Below, in pieces: positions 58,093-64,000 of a stretch of DNA of 64,000 nucleotides. The position numbers and the translations under genes were made by a program. How positions within the stretch are numbered: position 1 is the first letter of the stretch; each line of letters starts with the position of its first letter. A model generated the notes under the pieces. The model made no database searches, had not been told where the DNA came from, and worked only from the letters and a program-made list of their open reading frames with translations. Source of the DNA: Erwinia pyri (GTDB taxonomy: Bacteria; Pseudomonadota; Gammaproteobacteria; Enterobacterales; Enterobacteriaceae); assembly GCF_030758455.1 (NCBI RefSeq), contig NZ_CP132353.1, positions 2,666,001 to 2,730,000 of the forward strand, given 5' to 3'.

Positions 58093-58436
58093 GCTTTATC
58101 CTCCTTCATGATCTGAGCTTTAGCGTTCAGGGCTTTCTGACGAACAAACTGCGCAATGACTGCCATCGCTACCAGGAAGGAGGCGATCAGCCCCAGGTAG
58201 TGTTGTGGGATAACCGTCTTGACGTCCCCGGGTAAAGAACTCCAGGCATTCATCGCTGAGTCCGGGAATGATTGCACCCAGGCCCCCACGAATGACCCTA
58301 TGGAAGCGAGCCATACGGACCAGGTTTTAAAGAGTAATTTCGCATGGGCAACCAGCTCGATTTTTCCGTGACGGGTAATCCACCAGACCGAAAAAGCCAC
58401 CAGCAGAACCAGCATGATGAAGAGAAAAAATTTCAT
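58089..58436 (-). CDS. Holin-like membrane protein
   Basis: A 115-residue protein with a hydrophobic N-terminus (LFIMLVLLVAFSVWWI), a middle segment with SVWLASIGSFVGAWVQSFP and a C-terminal hydrophobic span (YLGLIASFLVAMAVIAQF) before a basic end. Its size and position between endolysin and spanins suggest a holin. It recalls the DUF7940 proteins of phage lysis modules, from memory only. Starts and stops overlap the flanking genes by four bases. Confidence 0.65.
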   Translation of the reverse strand: MKFFLFIMLVLLVAFSVWWITRHGKIELVAHAKLLFKTWSVWLASIGSFVGAWVQSFPDSAMNAWSSLPGDVKTVIPQHYLGLIASFLVAMAVIAQFVRQKALNAKAQIMKEDKA

Positions 58437-58900
58437 ATAGCCCCCTTGTAGGCATCATAAGTCCCACTGCGCATTACCTGCGCGTGGCGGTTTGCCCGTT
58501 GTGGTGTTTGTCTGGCCCAAAGGCTGCTCAGCATGCCTTCCGCCGCGCCCTCAAAATTGCCGACAGAGATCATCACCAGGGTATTTTTAAAAGCGGCCAG
58601 CCCATCCACCCCTAACTGATAAGCCATGCTATAAAGCACGTCAGCCCGGGCCTGATTACATTGTCGTAATGCGGCCACCAGGGTTGGGCGGCTGTTCATT
58701 TGCGCTTTTTTTTCATCCACCACTCTTTGCATCCAGATATCTCCCACGTTTCTTGGTACGGTAAATTGATAATTTGCCAACGAGGCATCTTTAGGGCCTA
58801 TCACTATTCCACAGCCCACCGTTGGGTACCCTTCCGTGTCGATATAGGGTCGTTCTTTATAACCCTCTTCATACGCCAGTATTTGAATAACTTTACTCAT
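58433..58900 (-). CDS. Phage endolysin, T4-type lysozyme (GH24)
   Basis: A 155-residue peptidoglycan muramidase. The catalytic Glu-Asp-Thr arrangement of T4 lysozyme is visible in AYEEGYKERPYIDTEGYPTVG, and a conserved late segment reads YQLGVDGLAAFKNTL. There is no signal peptide, so release depends on the holin. GGAGG lies six bases before the ATG. It is the first lysis gene after the Q-like gene. Confidence 0.92.
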   Translation of the reverse strand: MSKVIQILAYEEGYKERPYIDTEGYPTVGCGIVIGPKDASLANYQFTVPRNVGDIWMQRVVDEKKAQMNSRPTLVAALRQCNQARADVLYSMAYQLGVDGLAAFKNTLVMISVGNFEGAAEGMLSSLWARQTPQRANRHAQVMRSGTYDAYKGAI

Positions 58901-59052
58901 CTTCCGCCTCCTTAATTACCTTTGTTCAGACGCGTAAACTCTTCAGGAATGAATTCCCCGGTGTGCAAAGTGCTTCAGTTGGGTAAATTAAACTGCGTTT
59001 CTAACACACTAGATCGGTAATTGCGTACGCAACCACTTTTTTTGAAAATAAT

Positions 59053-59418
59053 TTATCTCTCGCACTCAAGAGTAATTTCAAGCGCCGATAATACGCCCTC
59101 GACAAAGCCTTCAGCCGTCTGTAATTGTTTGCGGATTGTGCCATCGGCACAGTGACGTCTGCGGGCAATTGAGCGTAATGAGATTCTGTAGTGATAATGA
59201 GCGACCAGGAGGGCATGTTCTTCAGGATGATTGATTTTCAGGCGGCTGATGCAGCTGTCGAGGATCATGCCATCGTTGTCGCTGCAGGATGGCCGTGAAG
59301 CAGCAGCAGAAGTGATCAGGCCGCGGAACCCCGCAGCAATATGTGAATAGCTCACCCCGCTCCGCTCTGTAGCCGCCCAGCCACCCCATCTTTCCAGTAA
59401 TAGTTTGATATCACGCAT
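59053..59418 (-). CDS. Phage antitermination protein Q-like
   Basis: A 121-residue protein of the phage antitermination Q (PF06530-like) group. MRDIKLLLERWGGWAATERS, then SYSHIAAGFRGL, SRPSCSDNDGM, and a helix-turn-helix-like HYHYRISLRSIARRRHCADGT. It should let RNA polymerase read through into the downstream lysis and tailspike genes. The start at 59418 has a GGGGG ribosome site; the frame extends 16 codons further. It lies between the repressor region and the endolysin gene. Confidence 0.85.
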   Translation of the reverse strand: MRDIKLLLERWGGWAATERSGVSYSHIAAGFRGLITSAAASRPSCSDNDGMILDSCISRLKINHPEEHALLVAHYHYRISLRSIARRRHCADGTIRKQLQTAEGFVEGVLSALEITLECER

Positions 59419-59469
59419 GTTGACCCCCTGATTATCTGGAGAGGATGTCCCCTCTCTGTTGAGCATCTT

Positions 59470-59604
59470 TCATCCACAGGTTCTCGTCTCACCGATAAAC
59501 TGCCGGGTCGGAGGAGTGGACTCCTGGCATCCGCTAACGATGTCAGATTCAATGCTTTGCCAGCGGTTAGGCTGGGCGGCCAGGTTGTCAAAGAGCGGCG
59601 GGTT
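59470..59604 (-). pseudogene. Possible 3' fragment of a lost phage gene
   Basis: Forty-four open codons on the minus strand, beginning NPPLFDNLAAQPNRWQSIES and ending GETRTCG before a TGA, follow directly on an in-frame TGA and have no start. The reading looks protein-like. It sits where cro and replication genes would be in an intact lambdoid prophage, so it may mark a deletion joint. Low confidence. Confidence 0.3.
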
Positions 59605-59659
59605 TCAATACCCTGAGCGAAGCGCTGAAAATCCCTTTCCGTATCGAACTACCTTAATT

Positions 59660-59724
59660 AATAGCAAGCGCTATTAACCCTGTCAATAGCAAAGCGTGTT
59701 TGACGAAAAATACGCTTCGCTATA
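59660..59724. promoter_or_regulatory. Operator-like sites of the phage repressor
   Basis: Three related sites lie before the repressor start: AATAGCAAGCGCTATT (59660-59675), AATAGCAAAGCGTGTTT (59685-59701) and, on the minus strand, TATAGCGAAGCGTATTT (59708-59724). They share AATAGC and AAGCG elements. Spacing and dyads resemble a lambdoid operator that would control the repressor rightwards and the Q/lysis genes leftwards. Confidence 0.65.
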
Positions 59725-59735
59725 AATTCTGGTGT

Positions 59736-60338
59736 ATGAAACCGAATACACTTGCCTACAGATTGAACATGGCTATGACCATGATGGGAATTACTCAGGG
59801 TGCTTTAGCAAAAGCCTCCGGCGTATCGCAGCCTACTATCTGGCGTCTGACCAAAGGGGAAGCAGAAGGCTCCCGCAAATTGGTAGATATTGCCAGAGCC
59901 CTTGACGTCAACGTGCAGTGGCTGGCCAGCGGCGAGGGAGAGATGCGTGGCGCCTCAGCAATTAGCGCCATTGACAAAGTAAAGAGTGGTACTACTATCC
60001 CTGTTTGGGGTGCCGAAGGTAAAACGGGGGAGATCGTCTCTGCACCTAATGGCGTAAAGGCGAAAAAGAGCTGGCGTGCCTATATTCTTGACCGCAACAG
60101 CGGCTGTTCAGAAGCCACGGCGGGCAGTATTGTCATCATAGATACCGACGTACCACCTGAATCTGGAGATTTGGTGATTGCTAAGGTAAATTCCCGCTTC
60201 TCCGTCTACCGCTATCTGGAAGGCCCTTCTAATGGTTTTTTGACCGTTGATGACCCCAGAATCCCCGCAGTGGAGCTCTCTGAAGAATCGGAACTTATCG
60301 GTGTAGCAATCTTCCTGATCCGTGATTTAAGGCGGTAA
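59736..60338 (+). CDS. CI-like phage repressor (HTH + S24-like domain)
   Basis: A 200-residue repressor. An N-terminal HTH (MAMTMMGITQGALAKASGVS then QPTIWRLTKGE) is joined by a linker to a C-terminal LexA/CI-type S24 domain from residue ~85. The nucleophile serine appears kept in DRNSGCSEATAGSIVIID. At the position of the catalytic lysine (FKK in P22 C2) the sequence is SVYRYLEG, so Tyr/Arg replace it and self-cleavage is doubtful. The ATG at 59736 has no real ribosome site, as in leaderless CI mRNAs; an ATG 12 codons upstream overlaps the operators. It is divergent from the Q/lysis genes. Confidence 0.88.
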   Translation: MKPNTLAYRLNMAMTMMGITQGALAKASGVSQPTIWRLTKGEAEGSRKLVDIARALDVNVQWLASGEGEMRGASAISAIDKVKSGTTIPVWGAEGKTGEIVSAPNGVKAKKSWRAYILDRNSGCSEATAGSIVIIDTDVPPESGDLVIAKVNSRFSVYRYLEGPSNGFLTVDDPRIPAVELSEESELIGVAIFLIRDLRR

Positions 60339-60732
60339 CTACTCACATCCTGCCCGTGCAGGATGGTTTCCTTGTAATGCCCTCCGGATACTCTGTGCAG
60401 AACAGATATCATCAGTTTACCCTCGCGAAAATCCACCCTTTGAGACAGTTAATCAACGCAAAAGCTTTTGCGCATCTACTCAACTGAATAGATTAGTAAA
60501 GCTTTCGATAATATCGCCAGAATAAAGCGTAAAAAAAGCGTTAAAAAAACAATTAAAGCTTATAAAACAACGAGATATGCCGATAACCTGAGTTATTTAC
60601 ACAATAGCTATTGATATTAATAATAACTATAGCTATCGTTTTTAGCAGGGATACATTTCTGCCGTTTATGCATTTTCAGGCAACTCAAGGAGTTACTGGT
60701 CTCACTGCATTTTCACGCTTTCTGGGGGTGTT
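60339..60732. other. AT-rich region behind the repressor gene
   Basis: About 390 bases of low-GC DNA without a supported gene. It contains runs of AAAGCGTTAAA-like sequence and two ATAGCTAT-centred palindromes, listed separately. Confidence 0.45.
60602..60640. promoter_or_regulatory. Pair of ATAGCTAT palindromes
   Basis: CAATAGCTATTG (60602-60613) is a perfect 12-base palindrome; AACTATAGCTATCGTT (60625-60640) is a second, imperfect one. The AATAGC half resembles the repressor operators upstream of the CI-like gene. They may be operators for the small plus-strand gene that follows. Confidence 0.4.
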
Positions 60733-60909
60733 ATGGTGTTGATAATCTGGAAACCTTGTCGGCCACAGGGAACCTGTAAGAGCCGGTACAAAGCGCGTCG
60801 GGCGGAGATCGTCGCCCAGCGCCAACAGGACCAGAATCTGGCGAGGAAGATCGTCAGGGAGCTGACTGGTTGTAACCCAAGAGTGAGCAAAACGATTGGT
60901 GAGGATTGA
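60733..60909 (+). CDS. Hypothetical 58-residue basic protein
   Basis: A short plus-strand gene with GGGGG five bases upstream of its ATG. The product is basic and soluble, starting MVLIIWKPCRPQGTCKSRYK and with a charged helix RRAEIVAQRQQDQNLARK. It is probably phage-derived, judging by location and composition. The opposite strand is also open, but with an unnatural Trp/Arg/Leu-rich product, so the plus strand is preferred. No family recognised. Confidence 0.5.
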   Translation: MVLIIWKPCRPQGTCKSRYKARRAEIVAQRQQDQNLARKIVRELTGCNPRVSKTIGED

Positions 60910-60958
60910 TAAAGAGCGGAGTCAGAGGGCGCAACTTACCTGATTGCAGCGCTAAACA

Positions 60959-60974
60959 CTGTACAAAAACACAG
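60959..60974. promoter_or_regulatory. LexA (SOS) box
   Basis: CTGTACAAAAACACAG fits CTGT-N8-ACAG exactly and extends to CACTGTA...CAGTA. On the plus strand TATAAT directly overlaps its right end. On the minus strand TATACT overlaps it too. Which transcript it controls is not clear; see findings. Confidence 0.75.
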
Positions 60975-61018
60975 TATAATTTTTGACTGCTGCAATCAAG
61001 CGGTTTTGCGAAGGGACG

Positions 61019-61168
61019 TTAGCTGGCGAAGGATTTATAGCTGACCTTCATACCGGCCCTGCAAAAGATACAGTTAGCGCCATGAGGATTTTTTGGCGTG
61101 ATGTTATGGGGAGAAAAACGGTACTGACATCCATGACATGACGGACATTTGAATTTAATATTTGGAAT
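61019..61168 (-). CDS. YmcF/YnfQ-like zinc-ribbon microprotein with probable ATT start
   Basis: A 49-residue product (53 if TTG at 61178-61180 is used). It has two Cys pairs, FKCPSCHGCQYRFS and GANCIFCRAGM, and NITPKNPHGA between them. This closely matches the cold-shock microproteins YmcF and YnfQ of E. coli (CPCCHGSQYR... GAKCIFCKSTM as I recall), which were shown to start at ATT. Here AAGG lies five bases before an in-frame ATT (61166-61168), and there is no ATG in the frame before it. It follows the small membrane-protein gene with 15 bases between. Zinc binding and a cold-shock role are inferences. Confidence 0.65.
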   Translation of the reverse strand: MPNIKFKCPSCHGCQYRFSPHNITPKNPHGANCIFCRAGMKVSYKSFAS

Positions 61169-61183
61169 AGGAACCTTCAATTT

Positions 61184-61339
61184 TTATAAACTATGAGTCT
61201 CCACACTATCACTTGAGAAAGCTTTTGTCAGTTTTATCTGGGCCTGCAGGCCCGATCTGGTCAAGATAAAAGCAACTGCCCCGGTAAAAAGTGATAGCGG
61301 AAACAATTTAACAAACATTAAGTAAGTTACCTTCTGCAT
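61184..61339 (-). CDS. Hypothetical 51-residue single-span membrane protein
   Basis: The frame encodes a peptide with one hydrophobic span (YLMFVKLFPLSLFTGAVAFI) followed by a basic then polar tail (TRSGLQAQIKLTKAFSSD). It lies directly upstream of the zinc-ribbon microprotein on the same strand. The ATG at 61337-61339 has a weak ribosome site, and an internal ATG seven codons later is an alternative. It could be a small regulator or a type I toxin-like peptide; no family is recognised. Confidence 0.5.
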   Translation of the reverse strand: MQKVTYLMFVKLFPLSLFTGAVAFILTRSGLQAQIKLTKAFSSDSVETHSL

Positions 61340-61651
61340 GGCGACTAAGCGTAAGAGATCTTAGCAAGCAAGGGAAATGCTCTGCCGATGCGAAGCAGCA
61401 TAATGGGATAAAAAAGGATAAAGAAAAGAGCGGCGCGACTTTGGCTTACAGATTGCCCTTACCTCTCGCTGTTAAGTAGCAGAATCACCGTTTAATCCGA
61501 CTTTTTGCCAGATATTGCGGAAGAAACGCAGAGAGCATCGTACCAGGAAAATGCAGCATGCCGTTGAACTTTCACGGAGTTTTGTGGAAATCCCCGGTTC
61601 GTCAGCTATGCTTTTGGTTCTTGCTACTTTTTTAAACCAAAGGGAAAGACG
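61340..61651. other. Intergenic region with divergent small genes on both sides
   Basis: About 310 bases between the minus-strand small membrane-protein gene and the plus-strand lipoprotein gene. Promoters for both must lie here; I could not fix either. No open frame is convincing. Confidence 0.45.
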
Positions 61652-61822
61652 ATGAAAAAATATCTGGGCGGTTTACTGATGTTACTCACTCTCACCACAT
61701 TAACAGGCTGCATGCATGACAGCAGCGCAGTGGGAAGCGATGGTCGTCCACATGCGCCAAGCGGTCAGTCAGTGCCTGGCGGCACGCTGGGTTCCGGCCC
61801 GGTGGGTCAACCTCAGTCCTGA
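61652..61822 (+). CDS. Small lipoprotein, 56 residues
   Basis: A signal with lipobox (LMLLTLTTLTGC) is followed by only ~37 mature residues rich in Gly, Ser and Pro (GSDGRPHAPSGQSVPGG). AAGGGAAAG lies before the ATG and a terminator follows the stop, so it is a self-contained gene. Probably anchored in the outer membrane, since Met follows the Cys rather than Asp. Function unknown. Confidence 0.72.
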   Translation: MKKYLGGLLMLLTLTTLTGCMHDSSAVGSDGRPHAPSGQSVPGGTLGSGPVGQPQS

Positions 61823-61849
61823 TAAACCTGCCTTACCCCATTAAATAAG

Positions 61850-61877
61850 ATGCCGGCCATTGGGTCGGTATTTTTTT
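61850..61877 (+). terminator. Terminator of the small lipoprotein gene
   Basis: ATGCCGGCC pairs with GGTCGGTAT (two G-T pairs) around ATTG and is followed by seven Ts. Confidence 0.82.
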
Positions 61878-62106
61878 GCCCCGCTCGCCCCCACAGTAAA
61901 GCTGTCTGACCTGCCTGCAGTAACGTTGAGCACAGGAATAAGCTGGGATAATAAAGAAGATTCTCCGGCCACCCGACCATCCGATGAAACCTGCAAGATA
62001 ACTTATTTTAAATCAGACAGATAATACTAAACTTGCATATTCATGATGCAATGGTAGAAAAAATAGAGCTAGAGAAGGGATAGTTGAGAGCACGTACCAA
62101 CAGAGC

Positions 62107-62161
62107 ATTGCCGCAATGATTTACCAGTCTGTTAGCGCAGAGGAAGTAAGATTGCGGCAAT
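62107..62161. repeat. 11-base inverted repeat
   Basis: ATTGCCGCAAT (62107-62117) and ATTGCGGCAAT (62151-62161) are inverted relative to each other, 33 bases apart, with six Ts directly after the right arm. It may be a large-loop terminator for plus-strand transcription or a recombination-site relic. Confidence 0.5.
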
Positions 62162-62194
62162 TTTTTGTCCCATAGCTGTCCCATCAGCTCAGAA

Positions 62195-62326
62195 TCAAAT
62201 CATCGGCCGGCAGTCATCGTGACAGACGGTTATCATGAAGGCCACTTTGCCCAGCACGGTCACATCCTCCAGGCAGTCGCCCTCGATTGCTTCGCCATCC
62301 TGAGTGATGAGAGATCCGCCCATCAT
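62195..62326 (-). CDS. Micro-ORF 2 downstream of umuC (43 residues)
   Basis: Starts at an ATG directly abutting the TAA of the previous micro-ORF. The product begins MMGGSLITQDGEAIEGDCLE and ends ITVCHDDCRPMI. It is acidic, with three cysteines. The sequence looks coding and its start is coupled to the upstream frame. Family unknown. Probably part of the umuDC transcript. Confidence 0.5.
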   Translation of the reverse strand: MMGGSLITQDGEAIEGDCLEDVTVLGKVAFMITVCHDDCRPMI

Positions 62327-62485
62327 TTACCCAATCCCGCACCGGCCATAAAACGAGTAACATAATGGCTCTCCCGTCGCGGCGGCGCTTTTGGTCTCGA
62401 GCAGATAATAATCGCCATCCACATCCACCAGCTGACCGCCCATGGTATTGAGCAGTTTTTCAAGCGGTCCATTAAGTATTGTCAC
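62327..62485 (-). CDS. Micro-ORF 1 overlapping the umuC stop (52 residues)
   Basis: A GTG start overlaps the umuC stop (GTGA at 62482-62485). The product begins VTILNGPLEKLLNTMGGQLV and continues DVDGDYYLLETKSAAATGEP, then CYSFYGRCGIG. It reads as a genuine small soluble protein with a VDGDYYLL beta hairpin, and the TAA is immediately followed by the next micro-ORF. The overlap implies coupling with umuC. No family recognised. Confidence 0.55.
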   Translation of the reverse strand: MTILNGPLEKLLNTMGGQLVDVDGDYYLLETKSAAATGEPLCYSFYGRCGIG

Positions 62486-63744
62486 TTCGCCACCGGTAGA
62501 TCGGATATCCTGGTGGTGTATGCCGGGGAAAGCATATCCCGCTTCATTGCCCATGCTTTGTGTGTACCCTGCCCCGCGAACCATAGTTTGCCCTTCCCAC
62601 TTTGATTAATGCTGTCCACGACGCCCATCAGGGCTGCGCTGTTTGCGCTGGGACGGTACTCGTCGAACAGGTTCAGCTGAGCGACCCCTTTACTGAAAAA
62701 ATCCCCCAGCATGACTCCAGCTTTCATATACTGGTAACCCTCTATCCATATTGCATCCAGACAATCCATCGCAATGCGGATAATGTCCCGGGTGTCATTA
62801 GAGGGAACCTGCAGTTTCCCGGTCGCCTGATTGCCGTAGTAAACCTCCCCAACGGCGTGAGGGCTGGTTTTCAGAAATACGAATATCTGTCTGCAGAACT
62901 GCTTTTCTCCACGCAGCTTTTCGGATGCACGCTCAGCATAGGCGCAGATAGCCTGCCGCATTTCCTTATAGTCAGAGACGCGGGCGCCGAACGAGCGTGA
63001 GCAGACAATATGCTGTTTGGTAGGCGCGAACTCTTCAAGCTCAAGGCATTGCTCTCCCCGCAACTCTCTGACCGTCCGCTCAAGCACCACGTTGAAGTGT
63101 TTGCGGATTAACGTAGTCGAGCACTCAGATAACTGTAGCGCCGTCTCTATGCCCATTGCGTTGAGTTTTTTGCTGATGCGCCGCCCTACTCCCCACACAT
63201 CCTCCACAGCTACCAGGTTCATTAGTTTTCGCTGTCGGTCAACATTGGAGAGGTCCAAAACGCCGCCTGTTTTGCTCCATTTTTTTGCAGCATGGTTGGC
63301 TAATTTGGCGAGTGTTTTCGTCTGCGCGATACCTACACCGACTGTAAGATGGGTTTCCCTGAGTACCCGCTCCCGTACATCACGACCGAACTGTTCCAAA
63401 GACATGCAATTATTTACGCCGGTGATGTTCATGAAGGCTTCGTCGATTGAGTAAACCTCTACGGATGGCGCCATCTCTTCAAGCGTGGTCATTACCCTGA
63501 GGCTCATGTCGGCATAAAGAGCATAATTACTGCTGAATACCTGAACTCTATGTTGCCGGATCTGCTCTTTTAACTGAAAAAACGGAGCACCCATGGGAAC
63601 CCCGATTTTTTTCGCTTCTGCAGAGCGGGCTATCACGCATCCATCGTTGTTGGACAGGACAACAACCGGCAGCCCGCGGAGGTCAGGCCGGAACACAGTT
63701 TCACAGGAAGCATAGAAACTGTTGACGTCCACCAGGGCGAACAT
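62482..63744 (-). CDS. umuC: UmuC, catalytic subunit of DNA polymerase V
   Basis: A 420-residue Y-family polymerase for error-prone translesion synthesis. The catalytic motifs are FALVDVNSFYASCETVFRP at the N-terminus and EVYSIDEAFMNITG, giving the metal-binding Asp and Asp-Glu pairs. The C-terminus (KRDMLSPAYTTRISDLPVAK) is the usual UmuC ending. It starts immediately after the umuD stop (TGA-ATG). E. coli UmuC has 422 residues. Expression is expected from a LexA-controlled promoter upstream of umuD, outside the window. Confidence 0.96.
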   Translation of the reverse strand: MFALVDVNSFYASCETVFRPDLRGLPVVVLSNNDGCVIARSAEAKKIGVPMGAPFFQLKEQIRQHRVQVFSSNYALYADMSLRVMTTLEEMAPSVEVYSIDEAFMNITGVNNCMSLEQFGRDVRERVLRETHLTVGVGIAQTKTLAKLANHAAKKWSKTGGVLDLSNVDRQRKLMNLVAVEDVWGVGRRISKKLNAMGIETALQLSECSTTLIRKHFNVVLERTVRELRGEQCLELEEFAPTKQHIVCSRSFGARVSDYKEMRQAICAYAERASEKLRGEKQFCRQIFVFLKTSPHAVGEVYYGNQATGKLQVPSNDTRDIIRIAMDCLDAIWIEGYQYMKAGVMLGDFFSKGVAQLNLFDEYRPSANSAALMGVVDSINQSGKGKLWFAGQGTHKAWAMKRDMLSPAYTTRISDLPVAK

Positions 63745-64000
63745 TCATCGGCACGCTTTAATTGTGAAAGTCACAACGCCAAATATTTCCAGCTCTTCCT
63801 CAGATTTGAAGATGATTGGAGAGTATCGGCTGTTGTGCGGAAGTAGGTGCAGGAAGGGACGTGTACGCAATTCTTTAACGGTAAAATCACCAGAAACCGA
63901 TGCCACAACGAAATCACCATGTGTGGCCGTCAGGGAGCTGTCAACAACAAGCATATCGCCGTCTGTAATCCCGGCATCAATCATCGAATCCCCACTAACA
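63745..64000 (-). CDS. umuD: UmuD, SOS mutagenesis protein (5' part outside window)
   Basis: The last ~84 residues of UmuD. The catalytic serine lies in [20 protein letters not shown] and the catalytic lysine in [11 protein letters not shown], so RecA-stimulated self-cleavage to UmuD' should be possible. The end [17 protein letters not shown] is typical. The frame is open to the window edge, so the start, the cleavage site and the expected LexA box lie beyond 64000. Confidence 0.94.
   Translation of the reverse strand, partial: VSGDSMIDAGITDGDMLVVDSSLTATHGDFVVASVSGDFTVKELRTRPFLHLLPHNSRYSPIIFKSEEELEIFGVVTFTIKACR

Larger units (their letters stand above)
61823..62194. other. Intergenic region between the lipoprotein gene and the umuC-downstream ORFs
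   Basis: About 370 bases. The left part holds the lipoprotein terminator, the right part an 11-base inverted repeat (listed separately). A minus-strand 46-codon frame (MGQLWDKKLPQSYFLC...) is open across the inverted repeat but lacks a ribosome site and is not called. Confidence 0.4.

Noticed and set aside
60702..60890. 62-codon minus-strand frame close to the LexA box
   Set aside because: TTG start without ribosome site and a Trp/Arg/Leu-rich product; the opposite frame 60733-60909 looks more protein-like. Kept in mind only because of the SOS box.
62044..62184. Minus-strand 46-codon frame across the inverted repeat upstream of the micro-ORFs
   Set aside because: No ribosome site and it spans an inverted repeat that looks structural; coding could not be supported.

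Overview
The window reads as chromosomal DNA of an enterobacterium, most likely Erwiniaceae (Pantoea/Erwinia type). Housekeeping blocks have the order and sequence of E. coli relatives (ghrA-ycdX-ycdY, tRNA-Ser, phoH, efeUOB, putP/putA, tcyJLN-dcyD-fliZ-fliA, fliC/fliDST-amyA-yedD). The accessory genes (a large two-partner secretion locus, tandem membrane acyltransferases, an exopolysaccharide-depolymerase-like tailspike) fit a plant- or host-associated genus. The genus call is inference from gene content, not a search result.

Layout. 1-9.5 kb: end of an EAL protein, an ExaC-type aldehyde dehydrogenase, a glutamine amidotransferase, an EamA exporter, a CaiB-type CoA-transferase, ycdY-ycdX-ghrA and an unusual POT transporter, closed by tRNA-Ser(GGA). 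9.6-25.1 kb: an AT-rich accessory island with a complete contact-dependent inhibition locus, cdiB-cdiA-cdiI (minus strand), whose CdiA ends in an RNase A-like toxin domain. Behind it lies a decayed array of three toxin-tail remnants, each followed by an immunity-like gene, plus a broken SymE-like gene. 25.5-27.6 kb: phoA with a Pho-box candidate, then a second tRNA-Ser(GGA) identical to the first, followed by a duplicated 3' end and tandem terminators. 27.6-38.4 kb: phoH, efeUOB under a near-perfect Fur box, and the divergent putP/putA pair with GTTGCA sites between them. 38.4-41 kb: two paralogous acyltransferases. 41-53 kb: the cystine uptake and D-cysteine desulfhydrase genes, fliZ, fliA, an HNH nuclease gene inserted between fliA and fliC, flagellin, fliDST, amyA and yedD. 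53-55.7 kb: a DUF6388-like protein, a diguanylate cyclase and a small coiled-coil protein.

55.7-60.4 kb: a compact phage-derived cassette on the minus strand (antiterminator Q-like protein, endolysin, holin-like protein, nested spanins, tailspike), headed by a divergent repressor gene with three operator-like sites. No head, tail, replication or integrase genes are present. The repressor has lost the lysine expected for self-cleavage. 60.4-64 kb: a strip of very small genes including a YmcF/YnfQ-like zinc-ribbon microprotein that appears to start at ATT, a small membrane protein, a lipoprotein, a consensus LexA box, and umuDC followed by two overlapping micro-ORFs. umuD runs off the window end.

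How the genes work together: the island supplies contact-dependent competition. efe, put and tcy supply iron, proline and cystine uptake, and the fli block builds the flagellar filament. The last 8 kb links phage lysis and tailspike functions physically with SOS mutagenesis genes. Coordinates of small genes, remnants and regulatory sites were worked out by hand translation of both strands.
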